In this document: in pieces, positions 8,779 to 21,167 of the stretch
Layout of the letters: each line of letters opens with the position of its first letter
Numbering within the stretch: the first letter of the stretch is position 1
Assembly: GCF_002093975.1 (NCBI RefSeq)
Contig: NZ_KZ084325.1
Coordinates: forward strand, 248,001-312,000
Origin: Thermoactinospora rubra
Lineage (GTDB): Bacteria; Actinomycetota; Actinomycetes; Streptosporangiales; Streptosporangiaceae
Direction: 5' to 3'
DNA length: 64,000 nucleotides
Position numbers and translations under genes: made by a program
Notes under the pieces: generated by a model
The model's input: only the letters and a program-made list of their open reading frames with translations
Told to the model about the DNA's origin: nothing
Databases searched by the model: none

Positions 8779-9630
8779 TCAACCGGCATGGCGGGCACCT
8801 CCGCCCGGCGCCCCGATCGCGTCGAACGGGATGGTGCCCACGTCCTCGAACCGCACCCGCTCCCCCCGGAAGACCGGCCCCTCGACGCAGGCCCGCACCA
8901 TCCGCGTGGTCCCGTCCTCGCCGATGACCGGCAGCACGCACGTCATGCAGATCCCGACCCCGCAGGCCATCGCCTCCTCGACGACCACCTGGACCGGGAT
9001 GTCGAACTTCATGGCCACCGCCGTGACCTCACGCAGGGTGTCCATGGGGCCGCAGGCGTAGACGGCGTCCGCCCGCGTGTCGGCGATCACCGAGGGGAGC
9101 GCGTCGGCGACCCTGCCGCGCAGCCCCAGCGACCCGTCCTCCGTGGTGAGCGTGGTGGTCTGCGCGACCCGCCGCGCCCGCATGGCGCCGAAGACCCGCT
9201 CGGCGCCGGCCCCGCCCAGGACGAAGTCCACCCGGCAGCCGCGCGCCAGCAGCGTGTCCGCCAGCGGGAACAGCACGGCCGAGCCGTACTCGGCGCCGAC
9301 GAGCACGCACGCGACCGGGTCGCGGGGCACCGGGAAGGGCCGCCCCAGCGGCCCCACCAGGTCCAGCGGGTCGCGGGCGCGCCGGTCGGCCAGCCAGCGC
9401 GTGCCGGGACCGCGCACGGTGAAGACCAGCTCCACCGTGCCGCCGTAGTCGGGTTTGACGTCGTGCACGAACAGCGCCCTGCGCGTGAGCATGGAGGTGG
9501 ACGGCCCGCCCACGGCCACGGTCACGAAGTGGCCGGGCCGTGTGCGCTCGGCGATGCCGGGGGCCACGACGGTCAGCGCATGGAAAGCGTCGACACGGCG
9601 CGTGGTCAGCACCGTGCCGGTGACCTGCAC
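8779..9630 (-). CDS. pyrK: Dihydroorotate dehydrogenase electron-transfer subunit
   Basis: FAD/[2Fe-2S] subunit passing electrons from PyrD to NAD. 283 residues: FAD-binding beta-barrel at the N-terminus (RPGHFVTVAV), NAD-binding middle, and C-terminal cluster ligands CGVGICMTC plus a later Cys (VRACVEGPVF). GTG 9630 has no good ribosome binding site; the reading frame continues upstream without ATG/GTG/TTG and a CTG at 9645 behind GGAAAGGG could be the real start. Sits 65 bases after carB. Confidence 0.9.
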   Translation of the reverse strand: MQVTGTVLTTRRVDAFHALTVVAPGIAERTRPGHFVTVAVGGPSTSMLTRRALFVHDVKPDYGGTVELVFTVRGPGTRWLADRRARDPLDLVGPLGRPFPVPRDPVACVLVGAEYGSAVLFPLADTLLARGCRVDFVLGGAGAERVFGAMRARRVAQTTTLTTEDGSLGLRGRVADALPSVIADTRADAVYACGPMDTLREVTAVAMKFDIPVQVVVEEAMACGVGICMTCVLPVIGEDGTTRMVRACVEGPVFRGERVRFEDVGTIPFDAIGAPGGGARHAG

Positions 9631-9695
9631 CGGTGTCGTGGCCAGCGGCCCATCACCCTTTCCATGGGTCGAGTCCGCCTCACCTGGCGCCCGGG

Positions 9696-13019
<3,324 letters not shown>

Positions 13020-13020
13020 G

Positions 13021-13116
13021 GGACATGACCTCGCAGAACTCGTCGAACACGGGGTTGGGGGCACAGTGGCGGCGTCATGACGCCGCCTCCATGAGTTCGC
13101 AGAACTCATCGAACAG
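13021..13116. repeat. Imperfect duplication of the carA 3' end
   Basis: 13087-13116 (the last codons of carA) and 13021-13050 (between carA and carB) are about three-quarters identical over 30 bases. They are offset by exactly 66 bases, so past the carA stop the same frame reads VFDEFCEVM against LFDEFCELM inside carA. The second copy now supplies part of the carB ribosome binding site. Confidence 0.8.
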
Positions 13117-14178
13117 GTAGGCGGCGTCGTGCGGACCGGCGGCGGCCTCGGGGTGGTACTGCACGCTGAAGGCCGGCCTGTCCAGCAGCCGCAGCCCCTC
13201 CACGCAGCCGTCGTTGAGGTTGACGTGCGAGACCTCCGCCCTGCCGTACGGCGTGTCGAACGGCCCGTCCAGCGGGGCGCGGACGGCGAAGCCGTGATTG
13301 TGCGCGGAGATCTCCACCTTTCCGGTGCGCCGGTCCTGGACCGGCTGGTTGACGCCGCGGTGCCCGTAGCGCAGCTTGTAGGTGGACAGGCCCAGGGCCC
13401 GCCCGAAGATCTGGTTGCCGAAGCAGATGCCGAAGAACGGGATCCCCGCCTCCAGCACCTTGCGCAGCGCGGTGACGTCGGCGGTGGCGGGGTCGCCGGG
13501 GCCGTTGGAGAAGAACACCCCGTCCGGCTCGACCGCCAGGATGTCCTCGAACGTCGCCGTGGCCGGCAGCACGTGCACCTCGCAGCCCCGCTCGGCCAGC
13601 CGCTGCGGGGTCATGCCCTTGATGCCCAGGTCCACGGCGGCCACGGTGAAGCGCTTGCCGCCGATGGCCTTCACGACGTACGGCTCGGCCGTCGAGACCT
13701 CCTCGGCGAGCGCCGAGCCCTCCATCTTGGGCGCCTGCCGTACCCGCTCGACCAGCTCCTCCACCGGCCGCAACGGGGAGCTGAAGATCCCGGCGCGCAT
13801 GGCGCCGCGCTCGCGCAGGTGGCGGGTCAGCGCGCGGGTGCCGGGCAGGGCGATGCCGACCACGCCCTGCTGCTTGAGGTAGTCCTCCAGCGAGCCGGTG
13901 GCGCGCCAGCTGGACACCACGCGGGACGGCTCGCGGACCACGTAGCCGGCCACCCACACGCGCCTGGACTCGGGGTCCTCGTCGTTGACGCCGGTGTTGC
14001 CGATGTGCGGCGCGGTCATGGCGACGATCTGGCGGTGGTAGGAGGGGTCGGTGAGGGTCTCCTGGTAGCCGGTCATGCCGGTGTTGAACACCATCTCGCC
14101 GAAGGTCTCGCCCTCGGCGCCGTAGGGGGTCCCCCGGAAGACGCGGCCGTCTTCCAGGACGAGCATCGCGTTACTCAC
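13075..14178 (-). CDS. carA: Carbamoyl-phosphate synthase small (glutaminase) subunit
   Basis: Supplies ammonia from glutamine to CarB. 367 residues; class I glutamine amidotransferase domain in the C-terminal half with nucleophile Cys in FFGICFGNQ, and His/Glu in [11 protein letters not shown] 14178 overlaps the pyrC stop (GTGA); ATG 14166 is a possible alternative. The C-terminus [13 protein letters not shown] is followed after the stop by a degenerate second copy of itself. Confidence 0.96.
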   Translation of the reverse strand: MSNAMLVLEDGRVFRGTPYGAEGETFGEMVFNTGMTGYQETLTDPSYHRQIVAMTAPHIGNTGVNDEDPESRRVWVAGYVVREPSRVVSSWRATGSLEDYLKQQGVVGIALPGTRALTRHLRERGAMRAGIFSSPLRPVEELVERVRQAPKMEGSALAEEVSTAEPYVVKAIGGKRFTVAAVDLGIKGMTPQRLAERGCEVHVLPATATFEDILAVEPDGVFFSNGPGDPATADVTALRKVLEAGIPFFGICFGNQIFGRALGLSTYKLRYGHRGVNQPVQDRRTGKVEISAHNHGFAVRAPLDGPFDTPYGRAEVSHVNLNDGCVEGLRLLDRPAFSVQYHPEAAAGPHDAAYLFDEFCELMEAAS

Positions 14179-15463
14179 ACCAGCTTCCCTTCGAGGACGG
14201 TGGGCCTGCCGCGCAGGAACGTGGCCACCACCCGGCCGGGCAGCGTCATGCCCGTGTAGGGGGTGTTGCGGCTCTTGGAGGCGAACCCCGACGGGTCGAC
14301 CTCGGCGCGGTGGTCAGGGTCGTAGAGCGTGATGTTGGCCGGGGCGCCGACCTGGAGCGGCTGGCCGTGGCCGGGCAGGCGGCCGATGCGGGCCGGGGCG
14401 AGCGACATGCGCTCGGCCACGCCGGCCCAGTCCAGCAGCCCGGTGTCGACCATGGCCTCCTGGACCACGCTGAGCGCGGTCTCCAGGCCGATCATGCCCA
14501 TGGCGGCCGCGGACCACTCGGTCTCCTTGTCCTCGACCGGGTGGGGCGCGTGGTCGGTGGCCACGGCGTCGATGGTGCCGTCGGCCAGGGCCTCGCGCAG
14601 TGCCGCGACGTCCTCGTGGGTGCGCAGCGGGGGGTTGACCTTGTAGATCGGGTTGTAGGCGCCCACCGGGGACTCCTCCACCAGCTCGTCGGTGAGCAGC
14701 AGGTGGTGGGGGGTGACCTCGGCGGTGACGTTCCAGCCCTTCGACTTGGCCCAGCGGATGATCTCCACCGAGCCGGCCGTGGAGACGTGGCACACGTGCA
14801 GCCGGGAGCCGACGTGCGCGGCCAGCAGGCAGTCGCGGGCGATGATCGCCTCCTCGGCGACCGCGGGCCAGCCCGCCAGCCCCAGCCTGCCGGAGACCAC
14901 GCCCTCGTTCATCTGGGCGCCCTGCGTGAGGCGGGGCTCCTGGGCGTGCTGGGCGACGACGCCGTCGAACGCCTTGACGTACTCCAGGGCGCGGCGCATG
15001 AGCACCGCGTCGTCGACGCAGCGGCCGTCGTCGGAGAAGACGCGCACGCGGGCGGCGGAGTCGGCCATCGCGCCGAGCTCGGCCAGCTGGCGGCCCTCCA
15101 ATCCGACGGTGACCGCGCCGACGGGCTGCACGTCGCAGTGGCCGTACTCGCGGCCCAGCCGCCAGACCTGCTCCACCACGCCGGCGGTGTCGGCGACGGG
15201 CGAGGTGTTGGCCATGGCGTGGACGGCCGTGTAGCCGCCGCGGGCCGCGGCCTGGGTGCCCGACAGGACGGTCTCGGCGTCCTCGCGGCCGGGCTCGCGC
15301 AGGTGGGTGTGCAGGTCGACGAGGCCGGGCAGGGCGATCGCGCCGCCTCCGTCGACGGCCTGGCCGGCGCTTTCCAGCCCCGTACCGATCTCGGCGATGA
15401 TCCCGTCTCTGACGAGGATGTCGACGGGGTCGCCCCCGAGGATCCTGACGTTGCGGATGAGCA

Positions 15464-15464
<1 letters not shown>
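14175..15464 (-). CDS. pyrC: Dihydroorotase
   Basis: Cyclises carbamoyl aspartate to dihydroorotate. 429 residues, amidohydrolase fold; metal ligands in [10 protein letters not shown] and the catalytic Asp in ATDHAPH are intact. ATG 15464 shares one base with the pyrB stop. In the pyrR-pyrB-pyrC-carA-carB order typical of actinomycetes. Confidence 0.97.
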
Positions 15465-16374
<910 letters not shown>

Positions 16375-16378
<4 letters not shown>

Positions 16379-16923
16379 TTGATCAGCTCCACCGCGTCAC
16401 GGCCGTCGATCTCGGTGAGCAGCACCTTGACCTTCTCGCTCTTGGCGGTCGGCAGGTTCTTGCCCACGTAGTCGGCGCGGATGGGCAGCTCGCGGTGGCC
16501 GCGGTCGACCAGGACGGCGAGCTGGACGGCGCGCGGGCGGCCCAGGTCGTTGAGCGCGTCGAGCGCGGCGCGGATGGTGCGGCCGGAGTAGAGCACGTCG
16601 TCGACGAGCACGACGAGCTTGTCGTCGACGCCGTCGGCGGGCAGCTCGGTGCGGCCGAGCGCGCGGGCGGGCCCCGAGCGCAGGTCGTCGCGGTACATGG
16701 TGACGTCGAGCGAGCCGGAGGCCACCTTGACGTCCTCGACCTGCGCGATGCGCTCGCCCAGACGCTTGGCGAGGGTCGCGCCGCGGGTGGGGATGCCGAG
16801 GAGGATGACGTCGCGGGCGCCTTTGGTGCGCTCGAGGATCTCGTGCGCGATGCGGGTGAGCGCCCGATGGATGTCCGGGCCTTCGAGAACGGCCCTGGAA
16901 TCGGACATGACGAAGTTCACCAC
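16375..16923 (-). CDS. pyrR: Pyr operon regulator PyrR / uracil phosphoribosyltransferase
   Basis: RNA-binding regulator that senses UMP/UTP and often has weak uracil phosphoribosyltransferase activity. 182 residues from GTG 16923; the PRPP motif [13 protein letters not shown] and RNA-contact region [11 protein letters not shown] are intact. The start is ambiguous: tandem GTG GTG at 16923/16920 stand 2-5 bases after AAAGG, and ATG 16908 stands 11 bases after AAAGGTGG. First gene of the pyr operon, divergent from arcA. Confidence 0.94.
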
Positions 16924-16927
16924 CTTT

Positions 16928-16945
16928 CCCGCCTCACGGGACGGG
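16928..16945 (-). promoter_or_regulatory. PyrR-binding RNA hairpin in the pyrR leader
   Basis: The leader RNA reads CCCGUCCCGUGAGGCGGG: a CCCG/CGGG stem closing a loop that contains UCCCGUGAGG, a full match to the PyrR loop core UCCNGNGAGG. The Shine-Dalgarno stretch AAAGG follows at once, so PyrR binding would block translation of pyrR and the coupled genes, as shown for mycobacterial pyr operons. Confidence 0.85.
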
Positions 16946-16974
16946 TCTTAAAGGGTGTTGGCCAGGCCCACAGT

Positions 16975-16991
16975 ACCAGGCGCCACCTGGT
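16975..16991. repeat. Inverted repeat ACCAGG-N5-CCTGGT
   Basis: Perfect 6-bp arms in the divergent pyrR-arcA intergenic DNA. On the minus strand it ends inside a TACTGT hexamer that could be the pyrR -10. Possible operator; binder unknown. Confidence 0.5.
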
Positions 16992-17071
16992 GCGATGCCG
17001 TAAGGGTGCGGGCGCTTCACAGCAGGTCACCGGGGTACGAGTCTGCTTTGGACCAAGGCGAGAGGACGACG

Positions 17072-18316
17072 ATGACCTTCCACGTTGACTCGGAAGTGGG
17101 CAGGCTCCGCCAGGTGCTGCTGCACGAGCCGGACCTCGCGCTCAAGCGCCTGACCCCCACGAACATGGCCTCCTTCCTCTTCGACGACGTGCTGTGGGTG
17201 CAGCGCGCGCGGGAGGAGCACCAGGAGTGGCAGACGGTGCTGCGCGACCTCGGCGTCACCGTCCACATGCTCTCCGGCCTGCTCAGCGAGACCGTCGACA
17301 TCCCCGAGGCGCGCAAGCACATCCTGGACGGCATCATCGACGACCGCTGGTTCGGCCCCATGGCCGCCGACGCCATCCGCAACGCGCTGGACTCGATGGA
17401 CTCCGCGACGCTCCAGCCGTACCTGACCGGGGGCATCACCAAGCGGGAGCTGCAGGAGCTGGGCTGCGATCCCAAGTCGGTGGCCTTCCACGCCCTGGAG
17501 CCGGACGACTTCGTGCTGCCGCCGCTGCCCAACCACCTGTTCACGCGCGACCCGTCCTGCTGGGTCTACAACGGCGTGTCCATCAACGCCATGCGCAAGA
17601 AGGCGCGGCTGCGCGAGACCGTCAACATGGAGGCCGTCTACCGCCACCACCCGCTGTTCGCCTCCGGGTACGGCAGGCCGGACGAGGGCGGCTACCACGT
17701 CTGGATGCCGGGCCAGGCCACCGCCCCCGCCACGATCGAGGGCGGCGACGTGCTGGTCATCGGCAACGGCGCGGTGCTGATCGGGATGAGCGAGCGCACC
17801 CAGCCGCAGGCGGTGGAGATGCTCGCGCACAACCTGTTCGCCGCCGGGGCCGCCGAGCGGATCGTCGCCCTGAACATGCCGAAGGCCCGCGCCTTCATGC
17901 ACCTGGACACGGTCATGACCAACGTGGACGTGGGGGTGTTCACCAAGTACGCCGGGCTCGGCATGCTGCCCTCCTACACCATCGAGCCGGGCGACACCGA
18001 CAAGGAGCTGAAGGTCACCGACCACCCGCCGGAGGACATGCACCGGGCCATCGCGCACGCGATCGGGCTGGACGACATCAAGGTCCTGACCCCCACGCAG
18101 GACGTCTACGCCGCCGAGCGGGAGCAGTGGGACGACGGCTGCAACGTGCTGGCCGTCCGGCCCGGCGTGGTGGTGGCCTACGAGCGCAACACCACGACCA
18201 ACAACCACCTCCGGGCCCACGGTATCGAAGTGATCACGATTCGGGGCTCGGAGCTCGGCCGCGGCAGGGGCGGGCCGCGGTGCATGAGCTGCCCTCTGGA
18301 GCGCGACGCGGCGTGA
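17072..18316 (+). CDS. arcA: Arginine deiminase
   Basis: Hydrolyses arginine to citrulline and ammonia. 414 residues. Guanidino-binding motifs LFTRDPS and EGGDVLVIG, and the catalytic cysteine in [12 protein letters not shown] at the C-terminus are intact. ATG 17072 has AGAGGA seven bases upstream; the open frame continues upstream into non-coding DNA. No ornithine carbamoyltransferase or carbamate kinase is next to it, so it is not a complete ADI operon. Confidence 0.95.
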   Translation: MTFHVDSEVGRLRQVLLHEPDLALKRLTPTNMASFLFDDVLWVQRAREEHQEWQTVLRDLGVTVHMLSGLLSETVDIPEARKHILDGIIDDRWFGPMAADAIRNALDSMDSATLQPYLTGGITKRELQELGCDPKSVAFHALEPDDFVLPPLPNHLFTRDPSCWVYNGVSINAMRKKARLRETVNMEAVYRHHPLFASGYGRPDEGGYHVWMPGQATAPATIEGGDVLVIGNGAVLIGMSERTQPQAVEMLAHNLFAAGAAERIVALNMPKARAFMHLDTVMTNVDVGVFTKYAGLGMLPSYTIEPGDTDKELKVTDHPPEDMHRAIAHAIGLDDIKVLTPTQDVYAAEREQWDDGCNVLAVRPGVVVAYERNTTTNNHLRAHGIEVITIRGSELGRGRGGPRCMSCPLERDAA

Positions 18317-18323
18317 AGGCGGG

Positions 18324-18354
18324 GCCGGCCGGCGCGCCCGCGGCGCCGGCCGGC
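18324..18354 (+). terminator. Strong hairpin after arcA
   Basis: Perfect 12-bp stem GCCGGCCGGCGC / GCGCCGGCCGGC with a 7-base loop, eight bases after the arcA stop. There is no T-run, as is common for actinomycete terminators. Confidence 0.7.
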
Positions 18355-18442
18355 AATGACGACATAGCGCTACAGACGGAGCTGGTGGGGCTTATGAGGC
18401 AGTTCCCACCGGACCGGATTCGGCATCTTTTTTCCAATCAGC

Positions 18443-18471
18443 TTGACCTTCGGCCATGGGACCTTTACCGT
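18443..18471 (+). promoter_or_regulatory. bldD promoter
   Basis: TTGACC, 17-base spacer, TACCGT. Transcription from about 18478 gives a bldD leader of about 157 bases. The rest of the 318-base arcA-bldD gap shows only the arcA hairpin and this control region. Confidence 0.65.
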
Positions 18472-18483
18472 CACTGTGCGTAA
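18471..18483 (+). promoter_or_regulatory. BldD-box-like operator
   Basis: TCACTGTGCGTAA matches the published BldD box TNACNCWGNGTNA at all constrained positions but one. It overlaps the end of the -10 and the expected start of transcription, the right place for autorepression. Confidence 0.65.
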
Positions 18484-18634
18484 CCACCCCTCGCGGCGTT
18501 TCTGGGTCAACCAGGGCCATGGCTGCCGACGGTGCCTCGCGGCATCACACCCCCCGGCGGCTGGGGCATAGGCCGCAAGGGAGGACAATGCACAATACTG
18601 AGAGCACTACATAGAGAAGCCGGGGGGCCACACG

Positions 18635-19129
18635 ATGCCGTCTGAGTACGCAAAGTCGCTGGGTGCTCGACTCCGCGCCATCCGCACCCAGCAGGGCCTG
18701 TCCCTGCACGGAGTCGAAGAGAAGTCGCGTGGCCGCTGGAAGGCCGTGGTCGTGGGTTCCTACGAGCGCGGCGACCGTGCGGTCACCGTGCAGAAGCTGG
18801 CCGAGCTGGCGGACTTCTACGGCGTTCCCGTCTCCGAGCTGCTGCCTGGCGGCACCGCGCCGAGCCCGCTCGGGCCGACGCCCAAGCTGGTCATCGACCT
18901 GGAGCGGCTGGCCCAGCTGCCCAAGGAGAAGGCCGGGGCGCTGGCGCGCTACGCGGCCACGATCCAGAGCCAGCGTGGCGACTACAACGGCAAGGTGTTG
19001 TCCATCCGCCAGGAGGACCTGCGCTCCCTTGCCGTCATCTACGACAAGTCGCCCAGCGAGCTGACCGAAGAGCTGATCAGCTGGGGTGTGCTGGACGCCG
19101 AGGCCCGCCGGGCCGTCGAGTCGTTCTGA
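18635..19129 (+). CDS. bldD: Developmental master repressor BldD
   Basis: Repressor of sporulation genes that dimerises on tetrameric c-di-GMP. 164 residues: N-terminal XRE-type helix-turn-helix (about 5-70, LGARLRAIRTQQGLSL, VVGSYERGDR) and a C-terminal ligand domain with RGDYNGKVLSIRQED, i.e. the RGD-x8-RxxD c-di-GMP signature (RQED here against RQDD in Streptomyces). ATG 18635 follows a GGGGGG stretch. A near-consensus BldD box lies at its promoter. Confidence 0.97.
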   Translation: MPSEYAKSLGARLRAIRTQQGLSLHGVEEKSRGRWKAVVVGSYERGDRAVTVQKLAELADFYGVPVSELLPGGTAPSPLGPTPKLVIDLERLAQLPKEKAGALARYAATIQSQRGDYNGKVLSIRQEDLRSLAVIYDKSPSELTEELISWGVLDAEARRAVESF

Positions 19130-19226
19130 GACCGGCCACCTCCGGCATCGGCTGCTTGCGGGAACGCGCCCGGCCGGCCCCGCCCCGTCTCAGGGTCCGG
19201 CCGGGATGTCTCCCCGGCGAAGAGAG

Positions 19227-19259
19227 AAAGGGCGCGTCCGCCCCAGGACGCGCCCTTTT
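19227..19259. terminator. Bidirectional intrinsic terminator between bldD and the HEPN gene
   Basis: Perfect 13-bp stem AAAGGGCGCGTCC / GGACGCGCCCTTT with a 6-base loop and T-rich flanks on both strands, between convergent genes. Confidence 0.9.
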
Positions 19260-19377
19260 CGATGCTTCGCGGCTTTCCCGGCGTCCTTGAGGGCGGAAAC
19301 TCGCTTCAGGACCGGCGTGACGGCACAGCGAAGAGCCGGCGGGCGTCACTGGCCGCCGGCTCGCTCACCCGGCTCCC

Positions 19378-19824
19378 TCATCCGGCAAGGGGAATGCCGA
19401 GCGGTAGAAGAGGCTGGGCGGGAACGCCCAGGATCTCCTCCACTCGCGCCACAAAAGTCTCCGCCTCGGCCACGAGCTCCTCGGCGTCGGCCGCCGTCAC
19501 ATTCCGGACCATGCCCGCTTCCGCGGCGGCTCGCTTGGCGGCGCTCACGGCGAAATAGGCGGCCCACTCGGCCAGCTGCGGCTCGGCCTCGGGCAACAGC
19601 TCCCACGCGCTGCGCAGGCGGCGCCTGCGGCCCTGCACGGGCTGGGGCCGCGCGGCCAGGATCGCCGCCGCGGCACGCAGCGCCGCGAGGTGCGCTGCCA
19701 CATATCGGGAAGCGGGGGTGCGGGCGGTCGCCGCCTCCGCCAGGCATGAACGTGCGTCATTGAGGTGCGCCCGGACCGCGGGCGAAAGCCTGGGCCCGTT
19801 CGCGTCGCTTCGGCGAGCGGTCAT
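19378..19824 (-). CDS. SAV_6107-type HEPN-domain protein
   Basis: 148-residue all-helical protein resembling the actinobacterial SAV_6107 HEPN family. It contains RYVAAHLAALRAAAAILAAR (an R-x4-H arrangement, as in catalytic HEPN RNases, though here in the N-terminal half), SAWELLPEAEPQLAEWAAYF and an acidic C-terminal helix. No transmembrane segment. ATG 19824 has a perfect AAGGAGG seven bases upstream. The frame stays open to an ATG at 20058, only about four bases after the predicted transcription start, so a longer 226-residue form is conceivable. The promoter carries two SOS-box-like palindromes. Function unknown; DNA-damage induction is an inference. Confidence 0.8.
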   Translation of the reverse strand: MTARRSDANGPRLSPAVRAHLNDARSCLAEAATARTPASRYVAAHLAALRAAAAILAARPQPVQGRRRRLRSAWELLPEAEPQLAEWAAYFAVSAAKRAAAEAGMVRNVTAADAEELVAEAETFVARVEEILGVPAQPLLPLGIPLAG

Positions 19825-20065
19825 CTGCCAGCCTCCTTGAGGTTTCGCCGGTGAAGCCCACAATCGCAGACCGCACCGACATTTCCGCCGGGCGGCCGGA
19901 CGAGGAGCTTCCCCTCTCCCCGTCCGGCCGGGACGCGCCCACTCGTCTCCGCCGACGACGAGGACGCGCCCCTTGCCCGGGTGAGCCTGGCCGTGGCCGC
20001 CGCTTGGGGGAAGCGACGGCACGACCAGGCTCTCGGACGTGAGCCGCGAGTCCCACATCACTACG

Positions 20066-20121
20066 TCGAACATAATTTCGATCACGTGTGGTGTCAACCG
20101 AATCGCCGAACACGGGTTCGA
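20066..20121 (-). promoter_or_regulatory. Near-consensus promoter with two LexA (SOS) box-like palindromes
   Basis: Minus-strand TTGACA (20092-20097), 17-base spacer, TATGTT (20069-20074). Two 16-base palindromes match the Gram-positive/mycobacterial SOS box TCGAAC-N4-GTTCGA with one mismatch each: TCGAACATAATTTCGA (20066-20081, covering the -10) and CCGAACACGGGTTCGA (20106-20121, just upstream of the -35). Their centres are 40 bp apart. Confidence 0.7.
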
Positions 20122-20193
20122 TCAAGGCAGTCAGATCTCCCCTCCGCGTCCGGCCGTTCGCCCTGGTGGTGCGACGTCCGCGGAAACGACGAA

Positions 20194-20223
20194 GGGAGCG
20201 GGCCGCCCGGGCGGCCCGCTCCC
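20194..20223 (-). terminator. Terminator after the L,D-transpeptidase gene
   Basis: Perfect 30-base palindrome with arms GGGAGCGGGCCGCCC / GGGCGGCCCGCTCCC, 26 bases past the stop codon, followed on the minus strand by a moderately T-rich tract. Confidence 0.8.
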
Positions 20224-20248
20224 CTCTCATCCGCCGGCGTGCGGCCGG

Positions 20249-21070
20249 TCAGCGCTTGAACTTGCCCCTCACGTGCACGGGCACGCCCGTGCCCAGCATG
20301 TCCGGCAGCACCTCGGCGACGTTCATCGGCAGCCGCACGCACCCGTGCGAGGCCGGGTAGAGCGGCACCGACAGCGCGCCGTGCAGCGCGATGCCGCCGT
20401 TGAAGAAGATCGGGTTGTACAGCTGGCCCAGGTAGGACTTGTGCCAGCCGTCCCTGCGCCAGGTGGTCTTGTAGTCGCCCGTGGGCGTCCTGGCCGAGCC
20501 GCAGAACCGCTGGCTCTTGCCCTGCCAGACGGTCGTCTCGCAGTACGGGATCCCGCTGCCCGAGGAGACGTGGGAGATCAGCTTCTGCCGGCCGTCCACG
20601 TACAGGACCATGATCTGCCTGGTCAGGTTGACCTCGACCCTGGTCGGCTTGCCCTTGGGCACGAGCACCGACGGCGTCCTGGGACTCTCCAGCGCCGCCC
20701 ACGTGCGCTTGCCGATGGTGCTGGTCGGCTTGATGCCGTTGACCTTCTGGAAGGCCCACACGGCCATGAGCGTCGTCCCGCCGTACCGGCCGTCGACCTT
20801 GCCGGGCATGTAGCCGAGCTCCTTCAGGCGGGTCTGCAGCCACTTGACGGCCGCGCCCTTGGCGCCCAGCTTCAGTGTCTTCCTCGGCGCCGCGACGGGG
20901 TCGGCAGCGCCGATCGCCCCCGCGGCCGCCGGGGTCGCCCAGGCCTGCGCCTGGGCCGCGAGGGGACGCGCGACCGGCTGGGCGCCCGTCGCGGCCTGCG
21001 CGCAGCCCGAAGCGAGCAGCGCGCCGGTCGCCAGGAGCGCGACAGCCAATCCCCTCTGGCCAATGCCCAC
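20249..21070 (-). CDS. Lipoprotein L,D-transpeptidase with peptidoglycan-binding domain
   Basis: Makes 3-3 cross-links in peptidoglycan outside the membrane. 273 residues: signal peptide with lipobox LLASGC (lipidation Cys near residue 23), Ala/Pro-rich spacer, PG_binding_1 domain (VKWLQTRLKELGYMPGKVDG), then a YkuD catalytic domain with IALHGA and the catalytic HGCVRLP. GTG 21070 is preferred over TTG 21097 because GGGGTG lies six bases upstream and it gives a normal signal peptide. Confidence 0.92.
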   Translation of the reverse strand: MGIGQRGLAVALLATGALLASGCAQAATGAQPVARPLAAQAQAWATPAAAGAIGAADPVAAPRKTLKLGAKGAAVKWLQTRLKELGYMPGKVDGRYGGTTLMAVWAFQKVNGIKPTSTIGKRTWAALESPRTPSVLVPKGKPTRVEVNLTRQIMVLYVDGRQKLISHVSSGSGIPYCETTVWQGKSQRFCGSARTPTGDYKTTWRRDGWHKSYLGQLYNPIFFNGGIALHGALSVPLYPASHGCVRLPMNVAEVLPDMLGTGVPVHVRGKFKR

Positions 21071-21167
21071 TGGTATCACCCCAAAAAGCGTTAACAATCA
21101 GATCAAGTGACACTAGCGCACCCCTTGGGCGGGGTAATCCGCCGGTCAAGCTGTTTAGAGTGGCCGC

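Larger units (their letters stand above)
19825..20248. other. Leader and control region between the HEPN and L,D-transpeptidase genes
   Basis: 424 bases: the unusually long leader of the HEPN gene (19825-20062), its promoter with two SOS-like boxes, and the terminator of the L,D-transpeptidase gene. The leader is open in the HEPN frame, but its encoded sequence is Arg/Gly/Pro-rich and I do not regard it as clearly coding. Confidence 0.55.

Noticed and set aside
18370..18588. Small leftward open frame between arcA and bldD
   Set aside because: Overlaps the bldD promoter and BldD box, has no ribosome binding site and a basic, low-information sequence.
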